Shown here in pieces: positions 63,438 to 64,000 of a DNA stretch of 64,000 nt. The stretch's first letter is position 1. Every line of letters begins with the position of its first letter. The stretch comes from Karstenula rhodostoma CBS 690.94. Taxonomy: Eukaryota > Ascomycota > Dothideomycetes > Pleosporales > Didymosphaeriaceae. Made by a program: the position numbers and the translations under genes. The notes below the pieces were generated by a model. It saw only the letters and a list, made by a program, of their open reading frames with translations. It had not been told where the DNA came from and did not search any database. The DNA is taken from assembly GCA_010093485.1 (NCBI GenBank), contig MU001500.1, forward strand, positions 1,715,478 to 1,779,477. Reading direction: 5' to 3'.

Positions 63438-64000
63438 AGCGCTAGATGGGGCCAAGCGGTAGGGATGATCGGGTTCAAACGCGGCAGCCTAACTGAAGAG
63501 ACGAGCAGGGCAAATTGCTAGTCTGGAAAGATATCAATCCTAGTTGTTGAGCCTAGCTAGCATACAGGAAGATAGGACGCTTAGCTATACTGAATATTTG
63601 CATCTGAAAGCGAGACAGCACAAGAATGGTGTGGGCGTATCCTACTGTGCCTTGCTATATCCTTGGTTTGGTAATGAGGGAGAGTTAGAACACGCTCGTG
63701 TCGAGATGGGCAGCCGTCAGACAACTGCGGGCAGTGCGGGGCAATCCTGAGGCGCAACACAATTGAACACATATTGTTGTCAGATCCACTATAAATAATA
63801 ATAGATTACTATAAACTATAGATATAGTTAGATTAGTTATATATTATATAATTATATTAATTATTATAATTAATTCTTATTCTAAGTTTAGCTAAAATAT
63901 ACTTTTAAATAATACTTTAGTACTCTATATTAGTTTTAAAAGTATAAAATATCCTAACCTCTCTTTTTATACTTATTACCTATTACTACTAGTAGTTACT
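63438..64000. other. Intergenic passing into an AT-rich tract
   Basis: From about 63785 to the window end the sequence is almost only A and T with TATA, TTATAATTA and TAAACTATA words and no reading frame. This is what an AT-rich, RIP-mutated isochore or a degenerate transposon edge looks like in Dothideomycetes. Confidence 0.75.

Noticed and set aside
1..64000. CRISPR array or prokaryotic operon features
   Set aside because: None is seen, and the splice signals show a eukaryotic nuclear genome.

Overview
This window is from a filamentous ascomycete nuclear genome, most likely a Dothideomycete. The evidence is spliceosomal introns of about 45-110 bp with GT...CTRAC/CTAAC...AG signals, fungal-only families (HRI1, GDS1-like winged helix, ISN1, OMS1, Zn2Cys6 factor, HET-like domain), GC-rich coding DNA, and AT-rich, RIP-like relics that peak at the right edge. 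The class assignment is inference; species is not called.

Left part (0.7-21 kb): an amidoligase-type gene, two coiled-coil genes (one with a CCCH zinc knuckle, one with a disturbed frame), a conserved one-TM protein, a five-exon HTH/SAP-like protein, HRI1, ribosomal protein eL13, and a divergent pair made of a long coiled-coil protein and a 1,128-aa LRRC40-like leucine-rich-repeat protein.

Middle part (21.5-36 kb): a 198-bp MITE with TA target duplication, an aldo/keto reductase, a PSD/PsiD-type decarboxylase broken by a 4-bp tandem duplication, a secreted royal-jelly/yellow-family protein, then a housekeeping block: MED17 and ISN1 (divergent) and ETR1. A FAR1-type DNA-binding protein closes this part.

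Repeat-rich island (37-44.6 kb): three coiled-coil genes, one carrying a Zn2Cys6-spaced cluster plus the same CCCH knuckle seen at 3.5 kb, lie among degenerate inverted repeats with C-to-T type differences, a TA-flanked inverted-repeat element and two microsatellites. It is bounded by an FAD-dependent amine oxidase and OMS1.

Right part (49-64 kb): a GDS1-like winged-helix protein, a DUF2235 hydrolase with a 76-N assembly gap, then a decayed accessory cluster (Zn2Cys6 regulator, alcohol dehydrogenase fragment, MFS transporter, all pseudogenes), an intact HET-like gene and the start of an AT-rich tract. Most gene models with introns were resolved by phase-checking the splice junctions by hand. 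No tRNA, rRNA or CRISPR was found.
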